The notes under the pieces: model-generated
Database searches by the model: none
What the model was told of the DNA's origin: nothing
The model's input: the letters and a program-made list of their open reading frames with translations, nothing else
Shown: positions 17,720 to 27,109 of the stretch, piece after piece
Layout: each line of letters opens with the position of its first letter
Position numbering within the stretch: the stretch's first letter is position 1
Position numbers and translations under genes: made by a program
NCBI GenBank assembly: GCA_902782665.1
Contig: CACZOA010000109.1
Span: 84,899 to 148,898, forward strand
Direction: 5' to 3'
DNA: 64,000 bases
DNA from: an uncultured Bacteroidales bacterium
GTDB lineage: Bacteria; Bacteroidota; Bacteroidia; Bacteroidales; Paludibacteraceae

Positions 17720-18883
17720 TTATTTTGCTGTCATCAGCTTTTCTTCAGTATACAAAACGACATCTTTTATTACGAGTTTTTGTATGGCAGAGATAAAAGT
17801 TTCCATTGCTTTGTAGTCGAGATTACCGTTTTTTACGGGAAGATACATTTTAAAGCCTTGACTTTTAGAACTGCGTAATTTGTGTCCATACGAGTATTTT
17901 CCTTCAAGCGATTTACCTACAGCTGTAGCAAAAAAAAGCATTTGTTCTTTTGTATATTCCTTTTGATCATTCCAATATGCTCCTGTATCATCTCCCAAGC
18001 CATAATCAAAACTACGATAAAATGTATTACCAAAGATATCTACAGTAAGTGAATTTCCAGGAAAAGATGCCACAGGATTTGAAATATAATTTACAACGCC
18101 TGTGTTTGTAATTCCAGACATCACAAATGGAATTGAGCCAGATTTTTGATCTTCTTTCTTCAACCGTCTACCTTGCTCAATGTGGTTGAAAATCTCATCA
18201 TATCTGAATTTCTGCCATTCAAGCGAATCAAAGGTGTTTAGTGCATTTTGTTCCTCGTCTGTCAATGTATAGTCTTGCAATCCTGTAACAACAAGGTACG
18301 ATTTTAGTTTACGTACACGCTCCTCTTCAAGTTCACGTATAAAAGACTCCATAAAATCAAAATCGATTTCGTTGTTTTCGGTAATGGGAAGATGAATAAT
18401 CGTGCTGTTCATCGCGTCACGGTTGAACTTGTGTGCATAATCATATCCTGCATTTACCGTTGCAACTCTACACGCAGAAATAATGAACATGGCAATAGAT
18501 TCGTCGAACGGCTCAATCTTCGGGACAAAATGCTGAATATGCTGATAGCCAATAAAATCATCTTTTTGATAATACATTGTATCAGCGCCAAGCGTCGTAT
18601 CAGAACAAGAAATTGTATTTCCCTTGTTATTCGCTTTAAGATTTGAAAATCCCATTACACCATTGTCTGTTGATGAATTTGAAACAAGAGGCACTTTTCC
18701 ACCGTCAGATAAAATCTGATCATTTGTGAATTTATACCATTTCGTCGGATTTATCTCAAACAAATCCCCAAGCCTGAATTTTCCCCACTTGACCGCTTGT
18801 AGCTTTTCGCCAAGTGGGGAATCTATTTTCCCAAGCCGTCTTCCCCGTCTGTTTGTTTTTTCAAAAGATTTGACACTTCCCAA
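17720..18883 (-). CDS. Restriction-modification specificity subunit (BcgI B-like/HsdS-like)
   Basis: The product contains two target-recognition domains. The first runs from [20 protein letters not shown] to the helical spacer [21 protein letters not shown]. The second runs from [17 protein letters not shown] to [25 protein letters not shown]. Such subunits choose the bipartite DNA site for the partner enzyme. The reading frame overlaps the methylase gene by about 60 bp. No ATG exists before residue 75, so the start is TTG at 18883 or another non-ATG codon in the overlap, and initiation is probably coupled to the methylase stop. Size is close to BcgI B (about 340 residues). Confidence 0.87.
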   Translation of the reverse strand: MGSVKSFEKTNRRGRRLGKIDSPLGEKLQAVKWGKFRLGDLFEINPTKWYKFTNDQILSDGGKVPLVSNSSTDNGVMGFSNLKANNKGNTISCSDTTLGADTMYYQKDDFIGYQHIQHFVPKIEPFDESIAMFIISACRVATVNAGYDYAHKFNRDAMNSTIIHLPITENNEIDFDFMESFIRELEEERVRKLKSYLVVTGLQDYTLTDEEQNALNTFDSLEWQKFRYDEIFNHIEQGRRLKKEDQKSGSIPFVMSGITNTGVVNYISNPVASFPGNSLTVDIFGNTFYRSFDYGLGDDTGAYWNDQKEYTKEQMLFFATAVGKSLEGKYSYGHKLRSSKSQGFKMYLPVKNGNLDYKAMETFISAIQKLVIKDVVLYTEEKLMTAK

Positions 18884-20880
18884 GCAAGATAATCCGCAAC
18901 GGTTTTCTTGAAGTCCTGTAAAGTCGGCTTTGTGTCCACTGGTGCACTCTGATTCCAGTCTGCCCCGTTTTCTGGATCAATAGTACTTTCGTAATATTCC
19001 TTTTCTGTAAAAATACTCAGTTTGCTTTTGCCAAACCTAACAAGATTTACAACTTCATCATATCGTCCTTTTGCGTTGTCTGTGTCACGAAGATTAATAC
19101 TTGCTTTCTTACGGTTGGTTCTTGTGTAACCGTCATTTGAAAAATCAATGAACTTTACAATATCGTCTTTCTGGTGAGCTTCTCCAACACGGAACACATA
19201 TACATTCGTCTGAACACTTGATTTACCGACAAATAAGTCTATCGGCATTTTTATGCTAGCAAGAAGTGTGGAATGTTTCAGAATATTTTTGTTATATTCA
19301 ACAGCTTTTCCGCTTCCTGCACTGTTTTGAATGATAATTGCCGCATATCCCTTTTCCATCATCGAAAGAGCCTTTTCAACGAAAACCATACCGTTACCAC
19401 TTGCAGAATATGGAGGATTCAATACAAATGCTGTTGCAGGGAATTTTTCTGCAGTACGAACAAATCCATAGTTTCCGTCAAAATCAGTCAACGAGTTTTT
19501 GTTCAAGATATTGCTACTTCCATCGCCCATCAAAATCATATTTAAAATTGCAAGCATATAAATTGACGGTAAGATTTCCAAACCCAAAAGCTGGTTTGTC
19601 TTTATAAATGCTTCCTTTTTCTTGAATTCTTCAGGACTCTTTATGCTAATCTTTGCGTCATCAATCATAATGTTCATTGCCGCAACCAAAAGACCAGCCG
19701 AACCTGTGGCAAAATCCCATACATAGCTGTCTTTGTTCACTCTGGCAAGACGTGCCAAAAAAGTTGCAACATAACTCGGTGTCAATACCACATCATTCAG
19801 TTTGTCCTGCGTAAAGCCGAGCCAATTGTACATTTCATTAAAGAGTCTTCCTGTAAAATCCGTAGTCAAACCGATTTTATAATACAATCCCAAATCGTCT
19901 ATTACTTTTGAAAAAACTCTTTTTAATTGACTTTCTCCATTTATCGGTTTGTTGATGTTTTCGTTTGTCAAAAGACCTTCTGAAAAAGTCTGTATGATAA
20001 GGTTCTTTTTGTCCTCTGGAACATTTTTAGCAGTCAAAAAAGAATTGATTTTGCGAAGCATTATGTCACCATCACGCTCACCTTTTTCCTCAGAACATTT
20101 CAAGTCTGATTTTTCCAGTGGTCTTACAGCATTTTCGCCTTTAATGCCGAGGTTAGCTATTATAGAAGCAGCAACAAGATAAATACGAGCAGACTCTCCA
20201 AGTCCACTTTCGTTTTTGTATATATCATTATTGAGTTTCACAAGACTTGAAGAGATTTCCTGCTCACGCTTTTCTATGCTCTTGGTTTTCTCTTCTTCAG
20301 TGAGATTAAGCGATTTTACTTTCTCTATAAATAAATCAAAGTTCTCTTTCTTCAAGAAAGACAAATCTGTATATTTTGCTACTTCCTGACCGTAACCGTA
20401 GTTCTTGCTAGAAACATAATAAACACCGATTTCGCTGTGTATTTTTCCTCCTTCATCTTTGTAGCCAGTAACGCCGATTGAAATTATATCTTCGTAATCC
20501 GTGTAATGCAAAAGAGCGTTTGCATAGTGAACCGCACCGTTAACGGCATAAGAATTTATATTTTTGTAATCGTTTTTATTATCTGCCGTTTTGATTGCGA
20601 CATTGCCGTTTTCGTCAAACTTTACTAGTCTGTCTTTATATCCTTTGTATTCAATGAGAACAGGATAATTCGTACCGTAAGAATCATGCACTAGCAATTT
20701 GCAGTCTGGTCTGTTTCCTCCTGTTCCGCCTTGTTTTGATTTGTATTCGTCCAAAGCCTTGTCAATTGGAGTGTTAAGGCTTTCCTGTTCAAGTTTGTAG
20801 TCAAGTTTGTATGTTTTTAGCCAACCGTTTACTAGGTCAGCAATATTTGGTTCTACTGACTTTTCTTTTTGTTTCGCCAT
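18823..20880 (-). CDS. BcgI-like fused endonuclease / N6-adenine DNA methyltransferase
   Basis: The 685-residue protein appears to join an N-terminal PD-(D/E)xK nuclease and an N6-adenine methylase. The nuclease motif is P58-D59 with E77-Y-K79 in VLIEYKG. The methylase carries the SAM motif [10 protein letters not shown] (389-398) and catalytic NPPY (488-491), plus [12 protein letters not shown], typical of HsdM. This architecture and length match subunit A of type IIB BcgI-type enzymes, which cut on both sides of their site. A plain type I system is less likely because no HsdR is present. It is transcribed before, and overlaps, the specificity subunit. The opposite neighbour is the DUF3791/DUF3990 set. 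Confidence 0.88.
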   Translation of the reverse strand: MAKQKEKSVEPNIADLVNGWLKTYKLDYKLEQESLNTPIDKALDEYKSKQGGTGGNRPDCKLLVHDSYGTNYPVLIEYKGYKDRLVKFDENGNVAIKTADNKNDYKNINSYAVNGAVHYANALLHYTDYEDIISIGVTGYKDEGGKIHSEIGVYYVSSKNYGYGQEVAKYTDLSFLKKENFDLFIEKVKSLNLTEEEKTKSIEKREQEISSSLVKLNNDIYKNESGLGESARIYLVAASIIANLGIKGENAVRPLEKSDLKCSEEKGERDGDIMLRKINSFLTAKNVPEDKKNLIIQTFSEGLLTNENINKPINGESQLKRVFSKVIDDLGLYYKIGLTTDFTGRLFNEMYNWLGFTQDKLNDVVLTPSYVATFLARLARVNKDSYVWDFATGSAGLLVAAMNIMIDDAKISIKSPEEFKKKEAFIKTNQLLGLEILPSIYMLAILNMILMGDGSSNILNKNSLTDFDGNYGFVRTAEKFPATAFVLNPPYSASGNGMVFVEKALSMMEKGYAAIIIQNSAGSGKAVEYNKNILKHSTLLASIKMPIDLFVGKSSVQTNVYVFRVGEAHQKDDIVKFIDFSNDGYTRTNRKKASINLRDTDNAKGRYDEVVNLVRFGKSKLSIFTEKEYYESTIDPENGADWNQSAPVDTKPTLQDFKKTVADYLAWEVSNLLKKQTDGEDGLGK

Positions 20881-21236
20881 TGTCTTCTGTTTTTAGGTGC
20901 GTTTGCCATTCCCCTAAAAACGACAGTCAGACCAAGCACAAAAAAGAACGTGGACATTTCCTCATCCACATTCCGGGTGCTTGGCCAAACCCATCCAATC
21001 AGACAAGGAATGTCCACGCCATACGACGCAGACATTCGCAACTATCATCTGATTGGAATTCCTATGCGGCCAAGCTTTGGAATGATTTCAGAATAGCAGC
21101 AAACGCTATAATTATAAATATGTCAAGTATCTAAATCTTCTGTTTCTTTTTATCTATAGTTTATTCGTTCAACATTTTTCTGAATTTGTTCAACTTCACC
21201 GCAAAATTAACATATTTCTAGTTTGAAATGAAAATG
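20881..21236. repeat. Non-coding spacer with nested inverted repeats upstream of the RM genes
   Basis: No gene is supported here. Several inverted pairs are visible: TTTTAGG/CCTAAAA (20891-20897, 20913-20919), GTGGACATT.CC/GGAATGTCCAC (20950-20961, 21007-21017), and a nested pair GCTTGGCC (20979-20986)/GGCCAAGC (21068-21075) enclosing CCAATCAGA (20995-21003)/TCTGATTGG (21048-21056). The last two pairs together could form a long imperfect hairpin of about 97 nt. Confidence 0.6.
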
Positions 21237-21467
21237 TCATTTGCAAATATCATTAGGCAACTTGTATCCGTATTCTAACAAAAGCTCATCAGCAAGATAT
21301 TCATCGCTAAAACAATGCATATCAGCTACGCCATTACTTATCAAGTCGTAAGTTTGCGAATCATAAAATTTTCCCAAAGCATCCTCATACGACAGGTTTG
21401 CCTGCTCAGCAAAAATTTTTATGATGCGTGCATACTTCATCTGTAATATAGCTGGATTGGCTTCCAT
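21237..21467 (-). CDS. DUF3791-like small protein (putative antitoxin/partner of DUF3990)
   Basis: The 76-residue soluble protein ends in the segment ADMHCFSDEYLADELLLEYG, which resembles the C-terminal part of DUF3791 proteins. The similarity is weaker than for the third gene of the set. It begins 2 bp after the DUF3990 gene, so the two are surely co-translated. DUF3791 genes habitually neighbour DUF3990 genes in gut Firmicutes and Bacteroidota. An antitoxin role is an inference from that pairing. The biochemical function is unknown. Confidence 0.65.
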   Translation of the reverse strand: MEANPAILQMKYARIIKIFAEQANLSYEDALGKFYDSQTYDLISNGVADMHCFSDEYLADELLLEYGYKLPNDICK

Positions 21468-21469
21468 AA

Positions 21470-21940
21470 TTATAAAATTTCTGAGGATTGGAAATGTAGA
21501 AAATTATCTAACACAAACTGTGAAGTAATACAAACCTGATGATTAGGTTTCTTGTATTGCAACTGATTAAGAGCCTGCTCTCGTGTGTATATTCCAGAAA
21601 AATACAAATCAATTGTGTCAAAAACTTGGTCATCGGCGATTCCTCCCTCTATGACATCATAGGCTTCATGTGACAGATCTTTGCGACATGCTGTTACAAA
21701 ATCAAGCCACTCTCCATCATAGGCAGAAAATATTTTGCGAGTGAACGCAGAACTGGTTTCATCAAACATGAAAGTGTTGAGTACTGCCATTTCTCCTCGT
21801 CTAGTAAATCGTTCTCCGTATCGTTCCGCTTGATTGCGAAGCGAGGTAAGATAAAAGCCCCTGCCAAAATCAAGTCGTGGACGAGAATGCAACAAATCAG
21901 GTTGCTTGATTTCTATTGTTGAAGTATGATACAATATCAT
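21470..21940 (-). CDS. DUF3990 protein, putative ADP-ribosyltransferase-fold toxin
   Basis: The 156-residue protein has the DUF3990 hallmarks: LYHTS at residues 3-7, DFGRGFYLTS at 24-33, and GGIADDQVFDTIDLYFSG further on. LYH-T/G-S followed by GFYLT is reminiscent of ADP-ribosyltransferase (H-Y-E) active sites, and as I recall the Pfam family is placed in that clan. The third catalytic residue cannot be assigned from the sequence alone. It lies in a three-gene cluster, overlapping the first DUF3791 gene by 4 bp (ATGA) and spaced 2 bp from the second. This layout and size suggest the toxin component of a toxin-antitoxin module. Confidence 0.75.
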   Translation of the reverse strand: MILYHTSTIEIKQPDLLHSRPRLDFGRGFYLTSLRNQAERYGERFTRRGEMAVLNTFMFDETSSAFTRKIFSAYDGEWLDFVTACRKDLSHEAYDVIEGGIADDQVFDTIDLYFSGIYTREQALNQLQYKKPNHQVCITSQFVLDNFLHFQSSEIL

Positions 21941-22152
21941 GACAACACTCCTTTCTTTCGCATAAATGACACTAAATCTTCAACGATATACTCTTTTGAG
22001 AATGTGTGCAATACGTCATAACAAGGCACAATATAGCCATTTATAATGTTGGCGTCCTGCATCAAATGATATACTTCTCTTGCATTTCGGTTGAGATACG
22101 ATGCAACATTATTCACACAGAAAATCGTAAAGTTCAAACTATTAAAATCCAT
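21937..22152 (-). CDS. DUF3791 domain-containing protein (putative antitoxin)
   Basis: The 71-residue protein shows the typical DUF3791 pattern: an N-terminal helix (FTIFCVNNVASYLNRNAREVYHLM) and C-terminal NGYIVPCYDVLHTFSKEYIVEDLVSFM. It is the first gene of the triad and overlaps the DUF3990 gene by 4 bp. Antitoxin-first order and overlapping stop/start are common in type II modules. Function is inferred only. A candidate -7 element TATATTTG lies at 22252-22245. Confidence 0.78.
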   Translation of the reverse strand: MDFNSLNFTIFCVNNVASYLNRNAREVYHLMQDANIINGYIVPCYDVLHTFSKEYIVEDLVSFMRKKGVLS

Positions 22153-22244
22153 ATCTATACGAATAAGAGTCTAAAGACTCAGTATGTCTGACAATTCCAC
22201 GGCAAGTACATTGTTCATGCGCTTTCCAACAGTCATCACTCATG

Positions 22245-22252
22245 CAAATATA
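22245..22252 (-). promoter_or_regulatory. Candidate -7 element of the DUF3791/DUF3990 unit
   Basis: TATATTTG on the minus strand fits TAnnTTTG, about 93 nt before the first ATG. No -33 element at standard spacing was found. Confidence 0.35.
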
Positions 22253-22300
22253 ATGAATGATTTACAATCCATTATGAAAATGTCATTAATTCAGCATTAT

Positions 22301-22400
22301 GAATCACACATTATCGAGCAACCACAAGGGCTCGCATCTACGGTCAAATTTCCTACGATGGAGTTTCCCAACAATTATGCATTATGAATTATGAATTCCT
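22301..22400. repeat. Composite intergenic repeat, copy A (contains a GTAG-headed palindrome)
   Basis: The core CGAGC..ACCACAAGGG..GCTCG (22315-22334) with CTAC at 22338-22341 reads on the minus strand as GTAG followed by a hairpin. Downstream come TACGGTC-AAAT, GATGGA and CAACAATTATG. The same order recurs at 35161-35238. Both copies lie directly at the 3' end of a minus-strand gene. Confidence 0.7.
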
Positions 22401-23078
22401 TCAAAGGCTGTATTCAACAAACGTATTCACCTCTTCAGCCACCCACTGAGCTGAAATGGATTCCGACGTTTTAAGCTGGGCAATAATTGATTTCACTCTG
22501 TCGAGATATTGCTCACGTCGTGCCACCTGCTTCAAGAAGAAGGCGATCGCAGACAAGGCTCTCTTGTCCGTGTTGTGCACATCATCCACAGATTTGGATA
22601 AATACCGCTCTATCATAGCGTCTATGGATCTGTCGTTCATAAGAAGACGCGAATGCAATGAATATCCGATCAGCATCTTCTGCCATTCCGTCGCATCGGC
22701 AAGACTTTCCACTATATTTCCTGCAAAATCAAGTCTGATCAAAAGGTTGCGTGACAGATACTCGGCAATCTCCTCGTTGAAGGCTTCCGACACCCATTTG
22801 TCTGCCACCTCTGGTGTGCAACATTCCGTCGGCATTATGATTGTGGCGATAAGCATCGTCTCTCGTTGACGCAATCCCCATAAACTTTCTGCAAGTTCCG
22901 CATCTGGCTCGATCTCAGCGGTCAACTCCCTCAAACGGGGATATGTCACTCCAAAAGTCAGTTTATAGCCCAAATGACGCAATCTTGCGGCTGTGCTTCC
23001 ATCCATCGACAGACGAAGCATCTCTTTCACTTTACGAACTCTTTCACGGAGTTCCAATTTCTTATTTACCTTCAACAT
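22401..23078 (-). CDS. DNA alkylation repair (AlkD-like HEAT-repeat) protein
   Basis: The 225-residue all-helical protein resembles the AlkD/AlkC HEAT-like family. Visible features are LRHLGYKLTFGVTYPRLRELTAEI, LAESLWGLRQRETMLIATII and KWVSEAFNEEIAEYLSRNLL. AlkD-type glycosylases remove cationic alkylated purines using a HEAT-repeat cradle. The Bacteroidales version is short and I cannot confirm its catalytic Asp/Trp residues, so it may instead be a non-catalytic HEAT protein. It sits 65 bp downstream of tamL in the same direction. Confidence 0.65.
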   Translation of the reverse strand: MLKVNKKLELRERVRKVKEMLRLSMDGSTAARLRHLGYKLTFGVTYPRLRELTAEIEPDAELAESLWGLRQRETMLIATIIMPTECCTPEVADKWVSEAFNEEIAEYLSRNLLIRLDFAGNIVESLADATEWQKMLIGYSLHSRLLMNDRSIDAMIERYLSKSVDDVHNTDKRALSAIAFFLKQVARREQYLDRVKSIIAQLKTSESISAQWVAEEVNTFVEYSL

Positions 23079-23143
23079 AATCTTCTATTTTATCAAGCCA
23101 CCGATAATCAAACATTTTGCATTCTGCATTCCTAATTTTGCAT

Positions 23144-25459
23144 TTAGAATGGATATCCCACAGCGAAATGGAATGCGAAATCATCACCCCAATTCATGCC
23201 ATGCGCAGTACGCCACTGTTTACCTTCATCAATTCGAGATGGATCGTGGAATTTCAGACCGAGGTCAAAACGGATCAAGAAATAAGAGAAATCTATTCTC
23301 AATCCAGCACCTCCGGCCAACGCAATCTGCTTATAGAATTCATCTATAAAGAATTCACCACCTTGCTGATCTTCGTTATTATCATTATATAACGTCCACA
23401 CATTTCCTGCATCGACAAATGTGGCAAGCTCAAGTTTCCAGAACAATTTGATGCGGTACTCCAAATTCAACAGAAGGTTAATATCACCCGTCTGGGCAAG
23501 ATAGTCGTTAGTAGACGGAAATTTACCGGGACCAAGTGTACGAACCGCCCAACCTCTCACGCCACTCGCTCCACCAGCATAGAAACGTTTTTCAAACGGT
23601 ACACCATCTGAATTTCCATACGGCACCGCGACACCAGCTTTCGCATGGTAAACAATCCTACACTTCTCGTTGATATACTGGTTGAAAGCATATTCCAATT
23701 CCGTCTTCACATATTGAGAATATGGAACCTTAAAAATCATATTCTGACCAAAATTAGACGTATCATATTTACATACATGGCTGAAAAGCTGGAATGTGTT
23801 TCCTCCAGTCTCAAAACTAGCCTTGAAAAGTCTCTTATTAAGCAATCGCTTGCTCGACATATTATCAAATGTATAGGTGAATCCCGTACATAGGATCTGG
23901 TGGTCGGTATAATTATAGAGCAAGATAGGATTGGCATGCTCTTTGAAATACTTTTCACGGAAAGCATCCGCATTCTCCATCTTCACAAGATTATAGTCGA
24001 GGAAGTCTATCTCAAAATTATAGAAGCGACGACGCTGCCACTTATACTTCCAACCAAAACTAAGCTGATCTCGTCTATATCCCATCTGCTGGACACTGAA
24101 CGCCGCATCAAGTTCTGTGTTGGCGTTGATACGTCGTCTGAAATCACGAGTCAGGAACGGGAACATCACACGGGGAATGGCAAGTGTGACACTAGCTCCA
24201 TAATCACGGATTTTATCATTAGTGATATCCATTCCGCTGATCGCCTCCTGAGAGTAGCTCAACTTGAATGTCAAGCATTCAGATCCACGGAAAATATTGT
24301 GGTGGCTCCATCCCAAAGTTCCGCCAAAACCGAAGTCGCCGGATGTGGTAGTAGCCTCAACATCAGCCGAAATTGATTTCGTCTTTGTCGGAGAGAGTGT
24401 GATCTGGCAATCCACCTCATTAGCATCATTATGTTTGTCGTTGAAATTGATATATGCGGCTCGCACAATACCAAGAGAATTGAACTTAGACAAAGTGAAG
24501 TCGGAACGCATAGAATTGTATAGTTCACCTCTTCCAAACATAATATTGTCTTCTATCACTGAAGACCTCAGAAACGGTTTATGCATATACTTCATCAAAA
24601 TGCCCTCCTCCGTCCTGGCACTATCATATTCCATCACCTCAGAGAAAGAGACATGCGGCTTGTCGAGAGTGACAACAGAGATATCAGAGATTTTATACTT
24701 TGAGTGCGGGACATCCACCCTGCTTCCATCCGACTTCGTTTTAGAGAACGGTTTAAGTTCCAATGTCAGATCCACCTTATGATCGCCGACTGTAGTATCC
24801 GCAGTGTAAGTGATATAATCCTTGTTGAAATAAAAATATCCGTGTCGACGCAACAGGCTCGACATATTGTTGCGTTCCGCATCCAGCTCATCACTGTCGA
24901 AAAGCATTCCCTTCTTCAATTTTGACTCAAAGAATCTGTCCGTCTCCACAATTCTTTTGATTGCCGAGTCGCCACGGTAATCGAAGTCGATATTTTCGAT
25001 TCGGAATGGTTCACCTTCATTAATATGATAAGTCACCACAGCACGTTTTTTATTGAACACCACGTCGGAAGAAACCTTTGCGTTCAAAAAGCCCTTCGCA
25101 CGGTAATATTTCTCCAACTGACGTTCCGACTGGATACGCATCATAGAGTTGTAGATCACAGGCGGTTCTCCCATTTTACGAAGAGCACGACCCAAACGTC
25201 TTACCTTACCATTGCGCTTAATAGAATCTTTTCTGGAAAGGCTATAAAGACGGAGGTGAGCACGGAAAAGACCGAAGATTTTTAGATTGGGTTGCTGACA
25301 GATATACGACTCCGCGTCGTTCTCCTTCAATTGCGTATTTTTATTGTCAATTTTTACATCATCAAGCAAAAAATCACCGTCCGCCACATACTTCACTGGC
25401 GAGCAGGCGGAAAATAAGACTAAAAATATTGCAATTATTAAGAAATACGTTTTTTTCAT
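23144..25459 (-). CDS. tamL: TamL, BamA-superfamily outer-membrane lipoprotein
   Basis: The 771-residue protein has a lipoprotein signal with lipobox LFSAC (Cys19). POTRA-like domains follow (AVVTYHINEGEPFRIENIDFDY). The C-terminal Omp85 barrel contains the lid-lock-like GGASGVRGWAVRTLGPG and ends in a phenylalanine strand (FHFAVGYPF). Bacteroidota TamL is the lipidated counterpart of TamA and pairs with TamB in envelope assembly. A tamB gene lies 5 kb away at 30496-35010, on the other strand. The promoter candidate TATATTTG is at 25496-25489, divergent to that of glmM. Confidence 0.85.
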   Translation of the reverse strand: MKKTYFLIIAIFLVLFSACSPVKYVADGDFLLDDVKIDNKNTQLKENDAESYICQQPNLKIFGLFRAHLRLYSLSRKDSIKRNGKVRRLGRALRKMGEPPVIYNSMMRIQSERQLEKYYRAKGFLNAKVSSDVVFNKKRAVVTYHINEGEPFRIENIDFDYRGDSAIKRIVETDRFFESKLKKGMLFDSDELDAERNNMSSLLRRHGYFYFNKDYITYTADTTVGDHKVDLTLELKPFSKTKSDGSRVDVPHSKYKISDISVVTLDKPHVSFSEVMEYDSARTEEGILMKYMHKPFLRSSVIEDNIMFGRGELYNSMRSDFTLSKFNSLGIVRAAYINFNDKHNDANEVDCQITLSPTKTKSISADVEATTTSGDFGFGGTLGWSHHNIFRGSECLTFKLSYSQEAISGMDITNDKIRDYGASVTLAIPRVMFPFLTRDFRRRINANTELDAAFSVQQMGYRRDQLSFGWKYKWQRRRFYNFEIDFLDYNLVKMENADAFREKYFKEHANPILLYNYTDHQILCTGFTYTFDNMSSKRLLNKRLFKASFETGGNTFQLFSHVCKYDTSNFGQNMIFKVPYSQYVKTELEYAFNQYINEKCRIVYHAKAGVAVPYGNSDGVPFEKRFYAGGASGVRGWAVRTLGPGKFPSTNDYLAQTGDINLLLNLEYRIKLFWKLELATFVDAGNVWTLYNDNNEDQQGGEFFIDEFYKQIALAGGAGLRIDFSYFLIRFDLGLKFHDPSRIDEGKQWRTAHGMNWGDDFAFHFAVGYPF

Positions 25460-25488
25460 ACATTTTTACCCTTTCTGCAAAGGTTTTG

Positions 25489-25530
25489 CAAATATATCCT
25501 TTTTATCACTAAAAATTTGTTATAACTTTG
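25489..25530. promoter_or_regulatory. Divergent promoter region, tamL (minus) / glmM (plus)
   Basis: TATATTTG on the minus strand (25496-25489) and TAACTTTG on the plus strand (25523-25530) both match the TAnnTTTG -7 consensus and lie 30-40 bp from the respective start codons. Confidence 0.6.
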
Positions 25531-25569
25531 CTTTAATCATTGATTGAACGAAAAAAATAATAAATAGAC

Positions 25570-26961
25570 ATGACACTGATAAAATCTATTTCTGGAATCA
25601 GAGGTACCATTGGTGGAGGCACAGGAGATAACCTAACACCACTTGACGTAGTAAAATTCACAGCAGCGTTCGGCACTTGGATCGCCAAGAGAAACGGAAA
25701 GAAGACAGCGACAATCGTTGTCGGCCGTGACGCAAGAATTTCCGGACCAATGGTGGACTCGATTGTAACTGGCACACTTGTAGGTCTTGGTGTGAATGTA
25801 GTGAACATTGGTCTTGCATCAACTCCTACTACAGAGATCGCAGTTGTAAATGAGAAAGCAGACGGTGGTATCATCCTTACTGCGAGCCACAACCCAAAGC
25901 AGTGGAACGCATTGAAGCTTCTAAACGAAAGAGGAGAGTTCCTTTCTGATGCAGATGGAAAAGAAGTGTTGAAGATGGCAGACAACGACGAATATACATT
26001 CGCTGAGGTCGACAATCTTGGACAGGTTAAATATGTAAACAACTACGACGACATCCATATCGACAAGGTATTGGCATTGAAGCTTGTAGACGTAGAGGCA
26101 ATCAAGAAAGCCAACTTCACAGTTGCTATCGACTGTGTCAACTCAGTCGGAGGAAATGTATTACCAAAACTTCTTGAGCGTCTTGGCGTAAAGAACGTTA
26201 AATGCTTGAACTGTGAGGCAACAGGACACTTCGCACACAACCCAGAACCAATTCCAGCAAACTTGACTGATATCGCAGACCTTTGCAAGAAAGAGAAAGT
26301 TGATGTCGGTTTTGTTGTTGACCCAGATGTAGACCGTTTGGCTATCATCACAGAGAACGGAGACATGTTCGGAGAGGAATACACATTGGTTTCAGTCGCA
26401 GACTATGTGTTGAGCAAGACTCCAGGAAATACAGTTTCCAACCTAAGTTCAACTCGTGCTCTACGTGACGTGACAAAACGTCGTGGCGGTGTGTACAACG
26501 CAGCTGCAGTAGGTGAGGTCAACGTGACAACTAAGATGAAGGCTACAAACGCAGTCATCGGTGGAGAGGGTAACGGAGGAGTTATCTATCCAGAGAGCCA
26601 CTACGGTAGAGACGCATTGGTAGGTATCGCTTTGTTCTTGACTCATCTTGCAAACAAGGGAATCAATGTAAGTGAGTTGAAGAAGGAATACCCACTATAC
26701 TTCATCTCAAAGAACAAGATCCAGCTTACTCCAGACATCAACGTCGACAAGGTGCTTGCTTCTATCAAAGAGGCATACAAGAACGAAGAGGTCAACGACA
26801 TCGACGGAGTAAAGATCGACTTCGCAGACAGTTGGGTTCACTTGAGAAAATCTAATACAGAGCCAATCATCCGTATCTACTCAGAGGCAGCAACTGAGGC
26901 TGAAGCTGAAAAGGTAGCAAAGGAGATCATGGACGCTGTAGCAAAAATCACAAAGAAATAA
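25570..26961 (+). CDS. glmM: Phosphoglucosamine mutase
   Basis: The 463-residue enzyme of the alpha-D-phosphohexomutase family converts glucosamine-6-P to glucosamine-1-P for UDP-GlcNAc synthesis. Motifs in order: the catalytic phosphoserine loop TASHNPKQWNALKL, the metal loop DPDVDRLAI, the sugar-binding loop GGEGNGGVIYPESHYGRDAL and the phosphate-binding RKSNTEPIIRIYSE. Residues E-G-N in the sugar loop do not by themselves exclude phosphomannomutase activity, but length and overall pattern match Bacteroidales GlmM. It is a single-gene unit with its own promoter and terminator. Confidence 0.88.
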   Translation: MTLIKSISGIRGTIGGGTGDNLTPLDVVKFTAAFGTWIAKRNGKKTATIVVGRDARISGPMVDSIVTGTLVGLGVNVVNIGLASTPTTEIAVVNEKADGGIILTASHNPKQWNALKLLNERGEFLSDADGKEVLKMADNDEYTFAEVDNLGQVKYVNNYDDIHIDKVLALKLVDVEAIKKANFTVAIDCVNSVGGNVLPKLLERLGVKNVKCLNCEATGHFAHNPEPIPANLTDIADLCKKEKVDVGFVVDPDVDRLAIITENGDMFGEEYTLVSVADYVLSKTPGNTVSNLSSTRALRDVTKRRGGVYNAAAVGEVNVTTKMKATNAVIGGEGNGGVIYPESHYGRDALVGIALFLTHLANKGINVSELKKEYPLYFISKNKIQLTPDINVDKVLASIKEAYKNEEVNDIDGVKIDFADSWVHLRKSNTEPIIRIYSEAATEAEAEKVAKEIMDAVAKITKK

Positions 26962-26979
26962 GATTTGTTTGAAGAAGTT

Positions 26980-27018
26980 AGGGTTCAGGGCAGAAATGTT
27001 CTGAACCTTAATTTTTGT
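26980..27018 (+). terminator. Intrinsic terminator of glmM
   Basis: Stem AGGGTTCAG / CTGAACCTT is followed by AATTTTTG, starting 18 bp after the stop. Confidence 0.85.
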
Positions 27019-27071
27019 TAAACGCTGATCAAATCTATCGATTTTGTCGTTTTTCCGATACCTTTTTATGA

Positions 27072-27079
27072 TATCTTTG
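27072..27079 (+). promoter_or_regulatory. Candidate -7 element for the 27110 lipoprotein gene
   Basis: TATCTTTG lies 30 bp before the ATG. A TTTTG at 27042-27046 could serve as -33 but its spacing (about 25 bp) is long. Confidence 0.5.
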
Positions 27080-27109
27080 CAAAGAGTTTAATATTAATCT
27101 AATTACAAT

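Noticed and set aside
20979-21075. Nested inverted repeat as an integron attC site or retron ncRNA
   Set aside because: No integrase, gene cassette or reverse transcriptase is present, and the core-site consensus is not seen.
20881-21134. Open frames of 60-107 codons on both strands in the spacer near the RM genes
   Set aside because: None has recognisable features; the sequence is better described by its inverted repeats.
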